Origin: Pholiota molesta
Taxonomy: Eukaryota; Basidiomycota; Agaricomycetes; Agaricales; Strophariaceae
DNA: 64,000 nucleotides
NCBI GenBank assembly: GCA_014925825.1
Contig: JACGCK010000161.1
Coordinates: 1 to 64,000 of the forward strand
Direction of reading: 5' to 3'
The notes below the pieces were generated by a model. The model saw only the letters and a program-made list of their open reading frames with translations, was not told where the DNA came from and did not search any database. The stretch's first letter is position 1. Each line of letters starts with the position of its first letter. Shown one piece after another: positions 37,030-48,664 of this stretch. Position numbers and translations under genes: made by a program.

Positions 37030-38165
37030 GCGGACAATCCAGTGAAATGACACTGGATTCGGTGTTCCGCGCACATCCAGTGTAAATTCACCGGATTGCT
37101 CGCGTGGCACGCATCCAGTGAAATTTCACTGAATTTGGTGTTCTGCCCACATCCAGTGTAAATTCACTGGATTGCTCGTGCGGCGCCAATCCAAAGAATA
37201 TCCACTGGATTACTCGCACAGCTCCAATCCGGTGGATATTCACTGGATTGCTTGCATGGCGCCATTCCAGTGTATATCCACTGGATCGCTCGCGCGGCGC
37301 GCCGGCGCCATGCAAGTTATTCAACACACAAGCGCACGCCGGCACACGCACCCCATTGTCGCACGCGCGCGTACGCGCCGGCGCCGTATCGCCCTACGTG
37401 CGCGTACACGAGCGCATGCGCTGCATTGCCCCACGCATGTGGGTGCAGTTCCAGTGAATATCCACCGGAATTGCTTGCGCAGCACTGTTCCAGTAGATTT
37501 CCACTGGATTGCTCGTGCGGCAGCAATCCAGTAAAAATCTACTGGATTGCTCACACAGCAACATCTGGTGACCTTTCACTGGATTGCCTGCGCGGTATGC
37601 ATCCAGTGTAATTTCACTGGATTTGGTGTTCTGCACACATCCAGTGCAAATTCACTGGATTCATCGCTTGCCGCACAATATGGTGTAAATTTACTGGAAT
37701 AGCGTCTGCGCGCATGGGCCAATGTGGCGCGTGCGGCAGCGCGGCATGTACGTGCGCGTGCACTTGCGTGGCATATATAACTGCAATGGTGCCACGCGAG
37801 CGCCATCCAGTGGATATTCACTGGATTGGTGCCACCCTAGCAGTCCAGTGAATTTGCACTGGATGTACGCCATGCGAGCAATCCAGTAAATTTTCACGGG
37901 ATTGGTCGCATGTGGCTCATCCAGTAGATTTCTACTGGATTGGCCATGTGGTGATGATTCAGTGTAATTGCACTGGATTCCTCGTCCATTGCGTATCCAG
38001 TATAATTCTACTGGATTCTCGCGCAGGACACATCCAGTAGAATTGCATTGGATTCCTTGCACGGCCGCATTTTGGCCAGTCCCGCGCGACATTTTCACTG
38101 GATCCCGGGCGCGGCCGCATAGCCACTGCCGCGCACGTCGCTCATCCATCCAGTCGCACACGGCT
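37030..38165. repeat. Right array of CCAGTG/CACTGG palindromes
   Basis: About twenty or more units of the same palindrome family (ATCCAGTG, AAATTT/AATATT-like core, CACTGGAT) with GCTCGCGCGG-like and TGCGCGGC-like spacers. Unit sequences differ more from one another than in the left array. It sits outside the right arm, mirroring the left array around the centre near 35780. Several frames remain open by chance through the CG-rich spacers; none is a gene. Confidence 0.85.
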
Positions 38166-38679
38166 CATCCAGTACTTTCTTCACCCAGTTTAAATATTAT
38201 TAAATGTCTTCTAGTGATATCAAATGTATTCCAATAATATTGATATTCATACACAATGTTATATACAATGTAAAGCAAGGGAAGGGAAAGCTGAACCAAG
38301 CCCTGTGATATCTATATCGGAGGTGGCGGTGAATGTCCAGGGTGCATTTGGCAGAGATGCACCGTGTGCACATGAGCTGCGTGTACAGGGTGCATTTGGC
38401 ATGGATGTACATGGTGTTATACCGTGTTTACATATGAATGATACTCGGACCATCAGCACACATCGCTGATGCGAATACTGATAAGGGTCTACAGTCCGGT
38501 GATGATAGTGTCATTGAGCCCGCTCAGGACGGCTGCCCTTCGTGAATTCACAAGAAGCTGTTGGTATTAATAGCGTGTTATGTGGAATAACTTATGCATT
38601 TGAAGTACCGAAAGTCATATTTCAGAACAGTAACAAGTAGAGCCAGTGATGATCCTAAAAATGTATACTCGCTAGGCCG

Positions 38680-39206
38680 TACTTATACACCCTCTCTTGG
38701 CCCGAGTGACACGGCAGTGTTCCAGAATTCTACCGATTAGCTTGAGCATGAGGTTGTATAAATTTAACTACATATACTGCTCATTCAATGAGATTACAGA
38801 AAGAAGACCTGCGATGATCTTTTTGATTGATCCCAGAATGCCTCGTGGATTGGTCAAATCCCCGAAGCAAGAAGGAGGTAATCATCTGGATAGTGATAGT
38901 GATATGTATGGTCAAGCTGGCTGTGGAAAAATTATCATGAGGAGCATAAAGATAGAATTCTCTGGGTGCATTATTTCTTCCCCCACATAGCCTTCTCGAG
39001 TCGCCATCATCACCTACCAGTTTATTCCTAAATCTGCCAATCTGATGTTGATGATCACCTCCTTGGACGTCGTCATTGGACAGGATCCAGCTATTTTTTC
39101 TGACTCAGTACAGCTCAGTACCCCTCGAGTCAGGCCCCAATTTTTGTGACGTTTCGAGCTGCGAATAGCTTTTGCTGTCATAAGGAAAAGTTTGACAGGT
39201 ACAGCC
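38680..39206. repeat. Dispersed repeat, inverted partner of 47372-47862
   Basis: About 520 bp matching the reverse complement of 47372-47862 with many differences. Landmarks here: CACCCTCTCTTGGCCCGAGTG, ACCGATTAGCTTGAG, CCCAGAATGCCTCGTGG, ATTGGACAGGATCCAGCTA, CGTTTCGAGCTGCGAATAGC and AAAAGTTTGACAGG. No open frame carries over between copies. It is an old duplicated segment or a non-coding element. Confidence 0.7.
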
Positions 39207-39306
39207 TCTATATAGTAGGTAATATGGGTGGCCAGTCGAGTTTTGTTTTGTAGGTTACAACGGTGTTCGCTCGTGGAAGTTGAGCCAACTTGCGATAACA
39301 GGTTCT

Positions 39307-41084
39307 CTACACCACTCTAAAATGGGGAAACGGATCGTTTTCGTCTGCGGGAATGAGCAATCCAACACCATCAGTCCGTCTAACTCCCATCACATCACCA
39401 GCAGCACCTCGTTCTATCTTTGCAGAGATATATGGAAGGTAGCAGTTGCCGATGCTTGTGACCGTTACGAGGCGTGTACATACCCGAGCCAGCGCCTCTG
39501 CGCTGGAAAGAAAATCCGAGAGCAGTCCTTCGTGCTCGTCCGGTAGTGTTTCATCGCCGTAAATTGGATCTGGCGAAAATCCGACATAATAGAACCTTTC
39601 CATATGCACGAGTTGTGATAATGTAGAGCTGAGAGTGTGCTATAGGAATAAATTTTTAGCCAAGAGAGTAGTCTCCAATTACGCCACGTACCAATGATTC
39701 CGAAGACAATTGCATCCAATGCAGTCCTAATTCTTCCAGATTTGGTGCACCTCTAACAATGGAATGCATATATCCATCCATAAAGTCTCGCGGAACCTTT
39801 TCTTTAGTATTGGCATTCGCAATACAGAACTCGCCATCCAAGGTCTCGTACCATGAAGCCCCTTCCAATTCGGGGTCTTCCAAATCGGGGTCGGCATAAT
39901 GCTCCTGTCCAATTTGAAGAGCTTTCAGTCGAGGAAGCCCATTCGGGAGTACAGCACGGAGAAGATAAGGAACTTGTCCATTGCAGCTTTTAGTAAATGA
40001 CAAGCTATCGAGTTGCGGAAGGATGGCGACCAAAGCGCGAATATCATCGAACTTGGCCTGGAAAAAATCTCAGGACAAAGATTTCAACTGCGACATTGAG
40101 AATTACTGACCTCTAAATGCTTCAGATTTGGCAAAAACCCTGCTTCTGTCTCACTGGAAAACCAGTCGTGTAAGCAATTAGTGAGTGCTAAACTCTCGAG
40201 TTGGGGGTGACGTCTGAAGAAGCCCATTACTTTCGAAGTTCCGCTTTCAGATACGAAAAATTGCAGGCTAAGGCGCTTCAAGTGGGGAAAGTCGAGAGCT
40301 AGAATATATTTTGCATCTTCATGATCATGTGGGCTTTCCAGTTTCAACGTATGCAATGATGATGTGAGGTGCGGAAGGTTTTTCAGTACCTTTAAGGTAT
40401 CTTCATTTGACAAACCTTCCGAATTACCACTACATTCCAAGGACAAAGAGGACAGTCCCTATGGAAATTGATTAGCACAATTATTCGAGAAAAAAACGTC
40501 TGCTTACTCACCAAGACAGAATTTATTTCGTCGATGACAGGTCCGGATAGCCAAGGGTCTTCTTCACAGTGTCCCACATTGCGCAAAGCCAAGGTCCGCA
40601 GACGGGGACATTGCGTGCGCAGACCACGCCAAAAGTCGACCAGTAAGCGTCCATGGGACATGATCAGGTTGTCGTCCTCATCGAAATGCCAACCTTGGAG
40701 CAGGTAAATACCCAACGCAGACAAGCGAGGCACCAGCTGTTTCGTCAGCAGCATCTGGAGGCCAACGAGGGCATCAAAAGGCTTCTCCCCGCGCCGAGCT
40801 TCGATGGATAACTCAGACATGACATAGAGCTCAGTGACGGCCAATCCGAGGTGTGGCTCGTCCAGTATCTTTTGGAAGACGCTAATGGTATCGTTTTCAT
40901 TTCGGAGAATTAGACGCGAGAACAGGAGGGGGCGGACAATATCATAAAAGCGGCGATTTCCTAGGGCCAAAGAGCGCAATGTAGACGGAGCGGAGCGTAA
41001 AGGAACGAAGGATGCTATGATAGGGAAGAGTTCTGGGGGAATCGAAGTAATGGATGGAATCAGTGTACCATGAAGCATGTACAT
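39307..41084 (-). CDS. F-box/leucine-rich-repeat protein
   Basis: Four exons (minus): 41084-40512, 40458-40111, 40057-39692, 39639-39307; 1620 nt, 539 aa, all phase 0. N-terminal SITSIPPELFPIIASFVP, LRSLALGNRRFYDIVRPLLF (residues about 10-55) is an F-box-like domain of the Agaricomycete type. Leucine-rich segments follow: LRTLALRNVGHC, HLKRLSLQFF, QLESLALTNCL, LPRLKALQIG and PNLEELGLHWMQL, giving a solenoid likely to bind a substrate. The end DENDPFPHFRVV is typical. Start at ATG 41084 (MYMLHG); upstream sequence in frame lacks an ATG. In the last exon a GTATGT...GCAAAG stretch of 66 nt could be spliced out or kept without changing frame; it was kept because its translation (RLVTVTSIGNCYLPYI) looks like family sequence. 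Confidence 0.82.
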
Positions 41085-41504
41085 GCTTGATGGCGCTGAG
41101 GTCACAGGAGTCGCAGAAGTTGGGAGTAGCACTGATGAACGTGAACAAGGAAGGTTCGGGCAGCAGACACTTCACGGAATGCCTTAGGGCCGGTTGATCA
41201 ACATGTCGGTGGACAATCTATTTTACTCACTGGCAGTTAGTGTAATTCATTCAACTTGAGACTGACAAACGGTCCTAGCCACGGTATGGCACAAACTACT
41301 TGGGGGGTAATTTTCGCCTTGCGAAGCAATGGAGCCCCCCACGTCCGAAATTCATCTTCAAAAAATGTTCTGTGCGATATTGTTCATGTCAAGTTCATGT
41401 TATCTCACGTCGCCGAGTTGGAGAGCCCTGCGCAGAAGTGTCGGGTCAGACGCATGTTGGACGCATGAGTTTAGGCACCGCAAGCCCCAAACAGTACAGA
41501 GTCC

Positions 41505-41635
41505 AGACAGACAAAATGGACCGCCAATAGCATGATTGGTCCGCCCTCTCGCCGCCTCTTCGTGCTGACTCGTTCACTGACTAGCGTGCCGCGGCATGCT
41601 TAGGGTTGGTTATCTACAGCGGGCGCGGGCGCATA
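41505..41635 (+). pseudogene. Second truncated fragment of the mitochondrial carrier gene
   Basis: GACAGACAAAATGGACCGCC, AATAGCATGATTGGT and TCTACAGCGGGCGCGGGCG match the first exon, first intron and start of exon 2 of the carrier at 45137-46521 (inverted). The exon 1/intron junction reads GGTCCG where the parent reads GGTACG. Homology then stops. Only about 130 bp remain. Confidence 0.8.
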
Positions 41636-42074
41636 CCAGCCTTGCTTCCTTTTAGTTCTTTTCCGTTCCCGAGTAAAGCATAGAATCCTTGAGAGTGACC
41701 TGTTTCATACAACTGAAAATAACTTATTATTATTAGCAAGTGCTCGCTGTCTTTCTGAGTGCAGGCTTGTTGGAGTTTGGACTAATTTTAGTCAACCAAC
41801 CTCTTTATTCTACAAACCAACCGCTTTACTCTACAACACACTACTCGGTCAATCTTACACTTCCTGTACGATCATGCACGCCCATGCACAGTGGACACGC
41901 CAACATGTGTTGATATGCCTGCTGGGTGCATTTCCGATCGTCAGTGAGAGATTTGAGAAGTGGTGACAAACAACATATTAATAACATATATTCACACCAA
42001 GTACTCAATTTACTGCAATTTTGACAGCGGGTGAACATTCTAGGGTTCAGATGTTCAGTTCCAGCATTAATGCC

Positions 42075-42391
42075 TTTGATTATGAGCGCCTAACGATAAA
42101 ATTTGACACACGTTCAATATATGTGCTACACATCATGGCGTCTTCTATCTACTGAATATGTGCTAGTCTCCTTGATATCGAGTGAACGTTTCTAATTTCC
42201 AGCCTTTAAATTGACATGTGTAGAACATTTATTCTGAACCGAATTTGATCATGAGCGCCTAATGATAAAATTTAGCACGCGGTCAATATACTACTTCTCA
42301 TGGCGTCTTCTACCTACTGAATTAGTGATAGTCTCATTAATATCGAGTGAACATTTCTAACTTCAAGCCTTGACATATGTAGAACATTTAA
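42075..42391 (+). repeat. Direct duplication of a 150-160-bp unit
   Basis: Copy A 42075-42231 and copy B 42243-42391. Both run from TTTGATYATGAGCGCCTAA through CATGGCGTCTTCTAYCTACTGAA and ATATCGAGTGAAC to TGTAGAACATTTA. They lie head-to-tail just upstream of the membrane protein gene. No coding content. Confidence 0.85.
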
Positions 42392-42571
42392 TGTACCCGC
42401 AATTGCATCTCTTTACCGGTTCCGTGTTTATTTCTTCTGACTGTGAGTGTAGATTCGAAACATCAAGATCAAACACATGTTCAACATCCACTGCTACGAC
42501 CAGTACTTATTAAGCGCATTTCTTCTATAGTACTCGCTAACTCGACTTCGGTGTATCGACCTCAATTGAAC

Positions 42572-44144
42572 ATGCTCATCATCCTACTTTTCTTTGCGTT
42601 AATCCGCACTCTACGCGGGTTCCCTCTAGCCTCGTCGGTAGAAGGCTCCGACACGTACCTCACTCTCGATCCCCGCGACAGCCAAACCCACTTTGGACAG
42701 CGCAGGGTGAACGACATCGTCATTAGCTGCGCCGTCACTATCTTTGCGTGTACTTGGTCAGCTATCCACCCAAATATCCCTGCGGTGACGGACAGTCCGT
42801 GGAAACGTTTGAAGCGCCAAATCACAACAACCATATATGCATTCTTGGTGCCCGAGCTCGTAACCATTTGGGCAGTGAGGCAGCGTCTGGGTGCAGCATC
42901 CATTAGAGACAACTATAACGCGGGTGCGTGAGTTGTTTTCATGGTACGAAAGGATGAATTTCTTATGGTTATATTTCATTAGCCATCTACGGTTGGGAAC
43001 CGGGTCCGAAGCAAAGTGTCCTTCAGGCCATCAGGGGATGGTTTAAAGACATTCTTAATACCGTCCGCGGGCTCTTTCAGGTAATCGATGCATCAACGAG
43101 CTCACATAAATATCAGTCTGACACCCGGGAATTGACTTTCAGGACTCAGAGCCAGATACTCAATGGTCTCTGACGCATGGATTCTTTCTTCAAATGGGGG
43201 GCTTCATGTTGCGGGGTGAGGATGGAGTAGTACCGCCTCTGATACTACGTGGCGACCATGAAAACCGATATAGAGTAGGAGAAAAAACTACGAGTATGAT
43301 ATGGAACATTCGATCTGGCGTCATCGATCCACCACAAATCACAACGGAAGCCATCAAAGACCGGAGCAAGGGGAACGCCATTTCGAAGGCATTCATCGTG
43401 TTACAAACAATCTGGTTCATCGTACAGTGCGTCGCACGATGGTCTGCCCATTTGCCAGTCACGGAACTCGAGGTCATCACCCTCGGATTTGCCATGCTCA
43501 ACGGTATTACCTATGCGCTTTGGTGGGACAAGCCGCAAAACGTCCAACAACCAGTGTTTCTCGAGAGGAAAATCGACTCCATTCAATTTGATTATAAAAA
43601 CGATCGCAATATCATTGCCGTACGACGGCCCGTCAGCTCACTGTCAATGGAACACCGATTCCTTCCATCCTTAAGAGACGTGTCATTACTCGCCCCGCTG
43701 GAGAGGATGTACGCTGACTCCGATGAACACTGGGGAGATATGCGGGTAGGAACTTATTACGCAGCCTTCCACACGCACCAGAGCAACATAGTTGAGCTGG
43801 TTGCCACTGTAATTGGAATATCCTTCGGAGCCGTGCACCTGATCCCCACCTGGTTTCTTGAATTTTCGTCAAGTCAAGAAATGTGGCTTTGGCGGGCTTC
43901 TGCGATTTTTCTCACCCTGGAACCAATATTTATTGGTCTCTGGACCTTTCCAGCATTATCCTCACTAATGTACCGTCTCACGTCTTTTCTGGAAGAATTC
44001 TTCCTTATTATCACGGTAATTGGCATCCCGCTCTATTTTATATCACGCAGCGTGCTCTTTACTCTCTCCATCACTTCCCTCCGTTCACTGCATCCTGCCG
44101 CCCTCCAAACCATAGCGTGGACTACATTCATTCCCCACTTATAA
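42572..44144 (+). CDS. Multipass membrane protein of an Agaricomycete family, function unknown
   Basis: Three exons: 42572-42923, 42983-43080, 43143-44144; 1452 nt, 483 aa. The N-terminus MLIILLFFALIRTLRGFPLA is a signal or first helix. DIVISCAVTIFACTWSAIHPNIP and the sequence TTTIYAFLVPELVTIWAVRQ follow; then THGFFLQMGGFML, RSKGNAISKAFIVLQTIWFIVQCVAR, LPVTELEVITLGFAMLNGITYALWWDKP, and several C-terminal helices (ELVATVIGISFGAVHLIP, FFLIITVIGIPLYFISR). The HPNIP, LPVTELE and LWWDKP motifs recur, from memory, in many uncharacterised basidiomycete proteins. At least six membrane segments. Start is the ATG directly before the hydrophobic run; upstream in-frame sequence has no ATG. Confidence 0.8.
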
Positions 44145-45136
44145 ACACCCTCATCTACATATGCAGAGTTTCTTTCGTATTGATTATCCCTGACAATACT
44201 TATTAGTTACTGCGATGCCTGCGCCGCTCGCTTTTTGCATAACGCGTGGCATGTCTGCATCGCCATGCATCTTTTGCATGTCCGGCACGCTTGCGCAGGA
44301 CGATTCTTTTTCGCAATTAGTTTCTTTTCTTTTCTGAGGAACATCGCGAATTCGTGGCAAATAGAAGACACATCCTCAAGGCCTCAAGCTTCGAATGCAT
44401 TGTACGTCTGGTGACCAACAAACGAGCGCAGTCGGAGCATGGCGTCTACACTAATAGCCGGCCTCTCTATGAACAAAGTTCGATACGGCAGATTCATCTC
44501 TATTCATATTCGTAGACAGGTCGAACGACGGCCTACATGGCGTCCTAGATCGAAGAAAGCACGCTTCAGCGCAAGGACTGTGAGTCTGTGTGGGACTTGA
44601 CAGCGGTTGTCTGCTGCGCCACCCCAAGACACACCGACACACCGGATCGTGAATGAAAAAAAAGGGTGGAAATTGGCGTGAGCATGTAAGTATTAATGTA
44701 CACGGGGGCGCCGAATCTAGGCAGGTAAGATAGATATATAACAAAAACAAGGTGATCAGTACGTCGTCCACCCGCCTCGTCTCGGCGGTGGGCGAAAGGG
44801 GTTTAGCAGGCGGAGGCACACGTATCTATGTACGTGCGCGTGCAGATGCACGTAGTCGGGGGCGGGGGCGTTGCTCGCCGACGTGTGCTGGGCCGGCGAG
44901 GCGCGGGTGTTTCGTGTAGAGCGGCCGCGTCGCGACGGTGGGTGGGTGTGGATGTGCGGTCGCGGATAAGTGGGTTTCCTCCCGCGTGCGTGGAGTAGAT
45001 GGAGAGTGTTTAGTGCCCTAGGAACGCGGTCGGTGGAGGGCAGTCGAGGGCGACGGTGGTGGTATGATACATGTACCATGATATGACATGGAAGAGGGCC
45101 GGATATTGTGATGGACGTGTATAATTACCACGAGGG
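44145..45136. other. Intergenic, nothing recognised
   Basis: About 1 kb between two genes that converge on it. Minus-strand open frames at 44451-45079 are Pro/Arg/His-rich, have no splice support and no family resemblance. The region probably contains the 3' UTRs of both neighbours. Confidence 0.55.
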
Positions 45137-46521
45137 TCATGACGGAGTCCGCGCATTGAGATGTCTCATAAGGAGTTCATATCTACACTCCACAGCGTCA
45201 GCGAGAGGAGAATCGTAAAATAACATGGGCACTCACGTCAGCATGGTCACCGCGCTATTAGGCACGGTGCGGAGCAGATTAATCGAGAGCCCTCTATACA
45301 ACGCCGTCCATCCCTCCTTCGCGACCAGCTTCTGGGTAGTGTATATGATGCCGCCGCGCGGGTGGCGCTTGACCATGCCGTCGGATGATAAGTCATCTGC
45401 GAGTGGTCTTCGTTGGGTTTGTAAGCGTGTTCGGATGACCTCGTGAGGGTATGTCGCCACCGAGGCGGTCATCTTGGATATGGCGGAGCAGAGAAGGATT
45501 GTCCTGCCTGTAAGAGGTTGATCGGAATCGCGTTCTGGAAGAGCAGTATGTCGTTAGTATGAAAAGGGATTGTAGAAGACATGATGGCAGAATACTAACG
45601 GAACCAGATCTTGAGTTGTTCGTAAAGTGGGAATTGTACTGCAACGTGCAGGATGCCCAGCAGACTCGGGAGAAGTCCGCGGTAGAAAGCTCGTGCGCCC
45701 TCTGTTTTCCAGATAGTAACTGCAGCATCTAAGGTGTGTCGATAGCGAACCTCGTCCTTTTGTTGCGTCTGCATGGACATTTATAAGCATCGATGACACC
45801 ACCCTATAGCAAATGACGCACCATAAACCGAGTTTTGATCACCCAGAGCGGGTTGGTGCATATCGTGCTCGCCGCGCCAGCGGTCATGGCAGATAGAATA
45901 TGCAGGGACCACGGGTGTTCGCGGGCCACAGGCTGATAGCCCTTGACCTGAGCTGCGGGGTACAGGCGCTCATTGGGCTTGGGGTTGGGGTATCCGAGCG
46001 GAACTTCGCCGAACGCGGTCTTAATACCATCATATATTGCAAAATAGATAGCCCAGGTTGGGAGGTAGCCTAGGATGGTGGGACCGAGGCCGCGATAAAG
46101 GCCGCGAAAGCCGTTGTGCTGCAAGATATCCTTGACTGTGCCTAGAGATCGAGGGTCATCGAAGACGGAGGTGTTCGGAACAGGCGGAATAGGAAGGAAA
46201 CGGGGAAACGAATATTAGCACGATCGAGAATGGAGAGCCTGAAGGCAGGGAAGAGCGCACCGAGAACACCCAGGTATCCCTGCTGTCCCACCACCGCCCG
46301 TTGTGCCTGCAGTTTCGTTTTGACGACATCCAAAGGACACGTCGCGATGCTCGCCACCAGCCCCCCGCCCGCGCCCGCTGTAGATAACCCAATGCATGCC
46401 GCGATACGCTGGTCAGTGACTGAGTCAGAACGAAGAGGCGGCGAGAGGGCGTACCAATCATGCTATTGGCGGTCCATTTTGTCTGTCTGTTCTTTATGGG
46501 GCGTGCAGCGTCTGAACCCAT
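45137..46521 (-). CDS. Mitochondrial carrier, NAD+/pyrimidine nucleotide type
   Basis: Inner-membrane solute carrier. Six exons (minus): 46521-46455, 46419-46261, 46141-45822, 45768-45600, 45534-45237, 45182-45137; 1059 nt, 352 aa. Three carrier repeats are visible, with signatures CPLDVVKTK, NPLWVIKTR and YPHEVIRTR. A Trp in the second signature and PHE in the third are typical of the yeast Yia6/Yea6 (NAD+), Flx1 and Rim2 group; overall resemblance (GFRGLYRGLGPTILGYLPTW, GLLPSLLGILHVAVQFPLYE) is best to the NAD+ carriers. Substrate is therefore inferred. The first intron would be only 35 nt (46420-46454); this is the sole join that keeps frame from the start codon to the first repeat, so that end of the model is less certain. 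Fragments of this gene lie at 30411-31045 and 41505-41635. Confidence 0.88.
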
Positions 46522-48664
46522 ACGTTTGACCCGACGCCTCTGCGCAGGGCTCTGGGATGGGGCGGCTGCTGCTGGCGGGAGAGAGGGCGTCGGTCGTCGT
46601 TCGTGATCAAAAACTTATCTTCACTTTCCACTTTCCGTTCCGGCTTCTGCCGGCCCTTATCAACTGGTGGCGCTACGCTTGGATCCACCGCCTAATCCAC
46701 CACCGACTCCGTTATTAAGTAGAGTTATTATATGCAAATTAGACTGAAATGCGCACGCCTTTGAATAACAGTTATACGCCATCATTCTCACCAATCTTAC
46801 CAACTGCTCTAAAGCAGCAAGTACGGACCAAGTGTTTAAACAACGGGATTAACTTGAAATGATGTCGTCCTTCACGCGGGAGAACCTGTAGCTTACACAA
46901 TACGTTGGGTAAAATAACAATCAAGCTACTTTTACTAAAAAAGCCTCAATTCAGCTCTAATCTCCTTGATCCTTCGGAGGCAATCGAAGCCGTTTCCAGG
47001 TGAGTGGCGTGCGCGATCCTGCCCTGTGATCAGCAGCGGGATCTGCAAAAAAGATACATGAGGATTAGCGAGGTAATGTGTCCACAGCCATTGTAATTAA
47101 TGGTTGATAATGGCACAAATTTGTTGCACTGTTATAGGCCATTTCTCAAAGATGAACTTGGCATTGAATATTGAATATTGAAACTAATAAAATCACATGT
47201 GTTAAAATAAGCGCCGGAAGTGAAAAGCAAAGCGATGAATTCGCGTTTGACCTCGGTGAGCTCATGACCCATGCACGCTACCCAATAATCCTCCTGACGC
47301 CTATCAATGTATCTTGAAGTCAAAAGCTTGAGACCTTTATCGATCAAATACCATATGTACTAGGCTGTCCTGTCAAACTTTTCCATCTAACAACAAAGCT
47401 ATTCACAGCTCGAAACGTCGGGGCCTGCCTCGAGAAGGTGCTGACTCAGGAAAGGATAGCTAGATCCTGTCCAATGATGAAACGGAGGTGTTCATCAATA
47501 TCAAGAATAAACTGTGAGATTTGGAAGGACAAATCGAGGAGGCTATTTGGGGGAAGAATGATGCACCGAGGAAATTTTACCTCGACATACGTTCCTCGGC
47601 GGTGTTTTGGGCGATGACAACTGTTCCAGAGATAGCTTGACCATACATCCAGATGACGATTACCTGCGTCTTCCTTCCCATTCCATGAGGCATTCTGGGA
47701 TCACTCATCACAGGTCTTCTTTTTTATAACCGTTTGAATGAGCGTATTAGTATTCAATACAGTATAGTTAAGTTTGTACATCCTCGTTCTCAAGCTAATC
47801 GGTAGAACAACACTACCGTGCCGCTCGGGCTAAGAGAGGGTGTATAATTGTTATATGAAGTTGAGAGCAGTAGATCTACGCCCTAGCGGGTGTACATATC
47901 ATATAGAATCACCGCTGGGTCCACTTTGATTCTTTAGGTACATGTACTCCCGGGACCACTGGACGATAATGATCTATGATTGGATGAGCTTTTCCGCAAC
48001 GTTCGTTCGTGCGCCTGGGGCGGTGCGCAATGTAGGAAATATATATAACCCTTCGAAATCTGAGCACGCAGTGCTACGTCTTCTCCGACCGTATTTATAA
48101 CCGTTCACTCTGCGGCAAAGAGCGATGTGCCTACACCTGCCTGGTAAGTATACTAGCATCACTTACATTTCGCGAATCTGCCTACCTTCCTACCCTGAAC
48201 AACCAAAATATAGGCTTGAGTAAATATTCTAGTTGCATTTTAGACATGAAAAGATCAGCGTACTTTAAATTGCAGTGTATTGATCTAAAATTGTATGTCG
48301 TTCAGCACTTTAAATCCACCAGCTATTCTGAGCCCAATACAATACGATATGAATACCAGCAACTTCTAATGGTGAGCAGCCGTTCTGAGCGGCCTCATTT
48401 ACACTATCTGGAAGCGGGTGACCGCAGACCCATATCAGTACTCTCATCGGCGATATGTCATTTACACGATCCCGAATCAGGTGGACTGATGAGCAGTATA
48501 ATTATCCAAGAGGTGGTATAACAGTCGACTGGATTAAGACGTCCGAGTCAGTCATCGTCAAATTTTAGACTTCAGGCAGCTGCAAGCCCCGATTGTCTCT
48601 ACGAAAGACCAAAGTAGATCCATCCTCTCATACCTTCAGCTAATTTTCCCAATTTCCTGTCGGC
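46522..48664. other. Long intergenic stretch with an old repeat
   Basis: About 2.1 kb with no gene. Contains the reverse partner of the 38.7-kb repeat (47372-47862) and a segment at 46853-46935 resembling 20780-20870. Short open frames show no family resemblance. The last few hundred bases are the upstream region of the second DUF6534 gene. Confidence 0.5.
47372..47862. repeat. Dispersed repeat, inverted partner of 38680-39206
   Basis: Landmarks here, reverse-complementary to the other copy: CCTGTCAAACTTTTCC, GCTATTCACAGCTCGAAACG, TAGCTAGATCCTGTCCAAT, GAGGCATTCTGGGATCA, TCAAGCTAATCGGT and CTCGGGCTAAGAGAGGGTGT. Non-coding. Confidence 0.7.

Larger units (their letters stand above)
33695..38165. 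mobile_element. Foldback element B: 4.4-kb inverted repeat with outer palindrome arrays
   Basis: Two-fold symmetry is centred at about 35780. GTCCGCCGACACCGGTG at 34526 pairs with its complement ending at 37035, and TACCAACGTAGAATGATAC at 35301 with its complement ending at 36260; both pairs give the same centre, so the arms (about 34480-35335 and 36225-37090) are colinear and highly similar. Inner arms (35337-35500 with 35919-36074, and 35705-35760 with 35855-35920) pair with more divergence and lie off-centre because the right side holds a local tandem duplication (about 36105-36235 against 36240-36390). Outside the arms are arrays of short palindromes. No protein family was recognised. Arms contain a purine run GAGGGAGGG followed by TGTTATAGGGC (34944), like a polypurine tract and LTR start, so captured LTR-element ends are possible. 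Outer limits are approximate. Confidence 0.7.
41085..42571. other. Intergenic with carrier fragment and tandem duplication
   Basis: About 1.5 kb without an intact gene. It contains the carrier fragment at 41505-41635 and the duplicated segment at 42075-42391, listed separately. The last 180 bp are the upstream region of the membrane protein gene. Confidence 0.55.
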
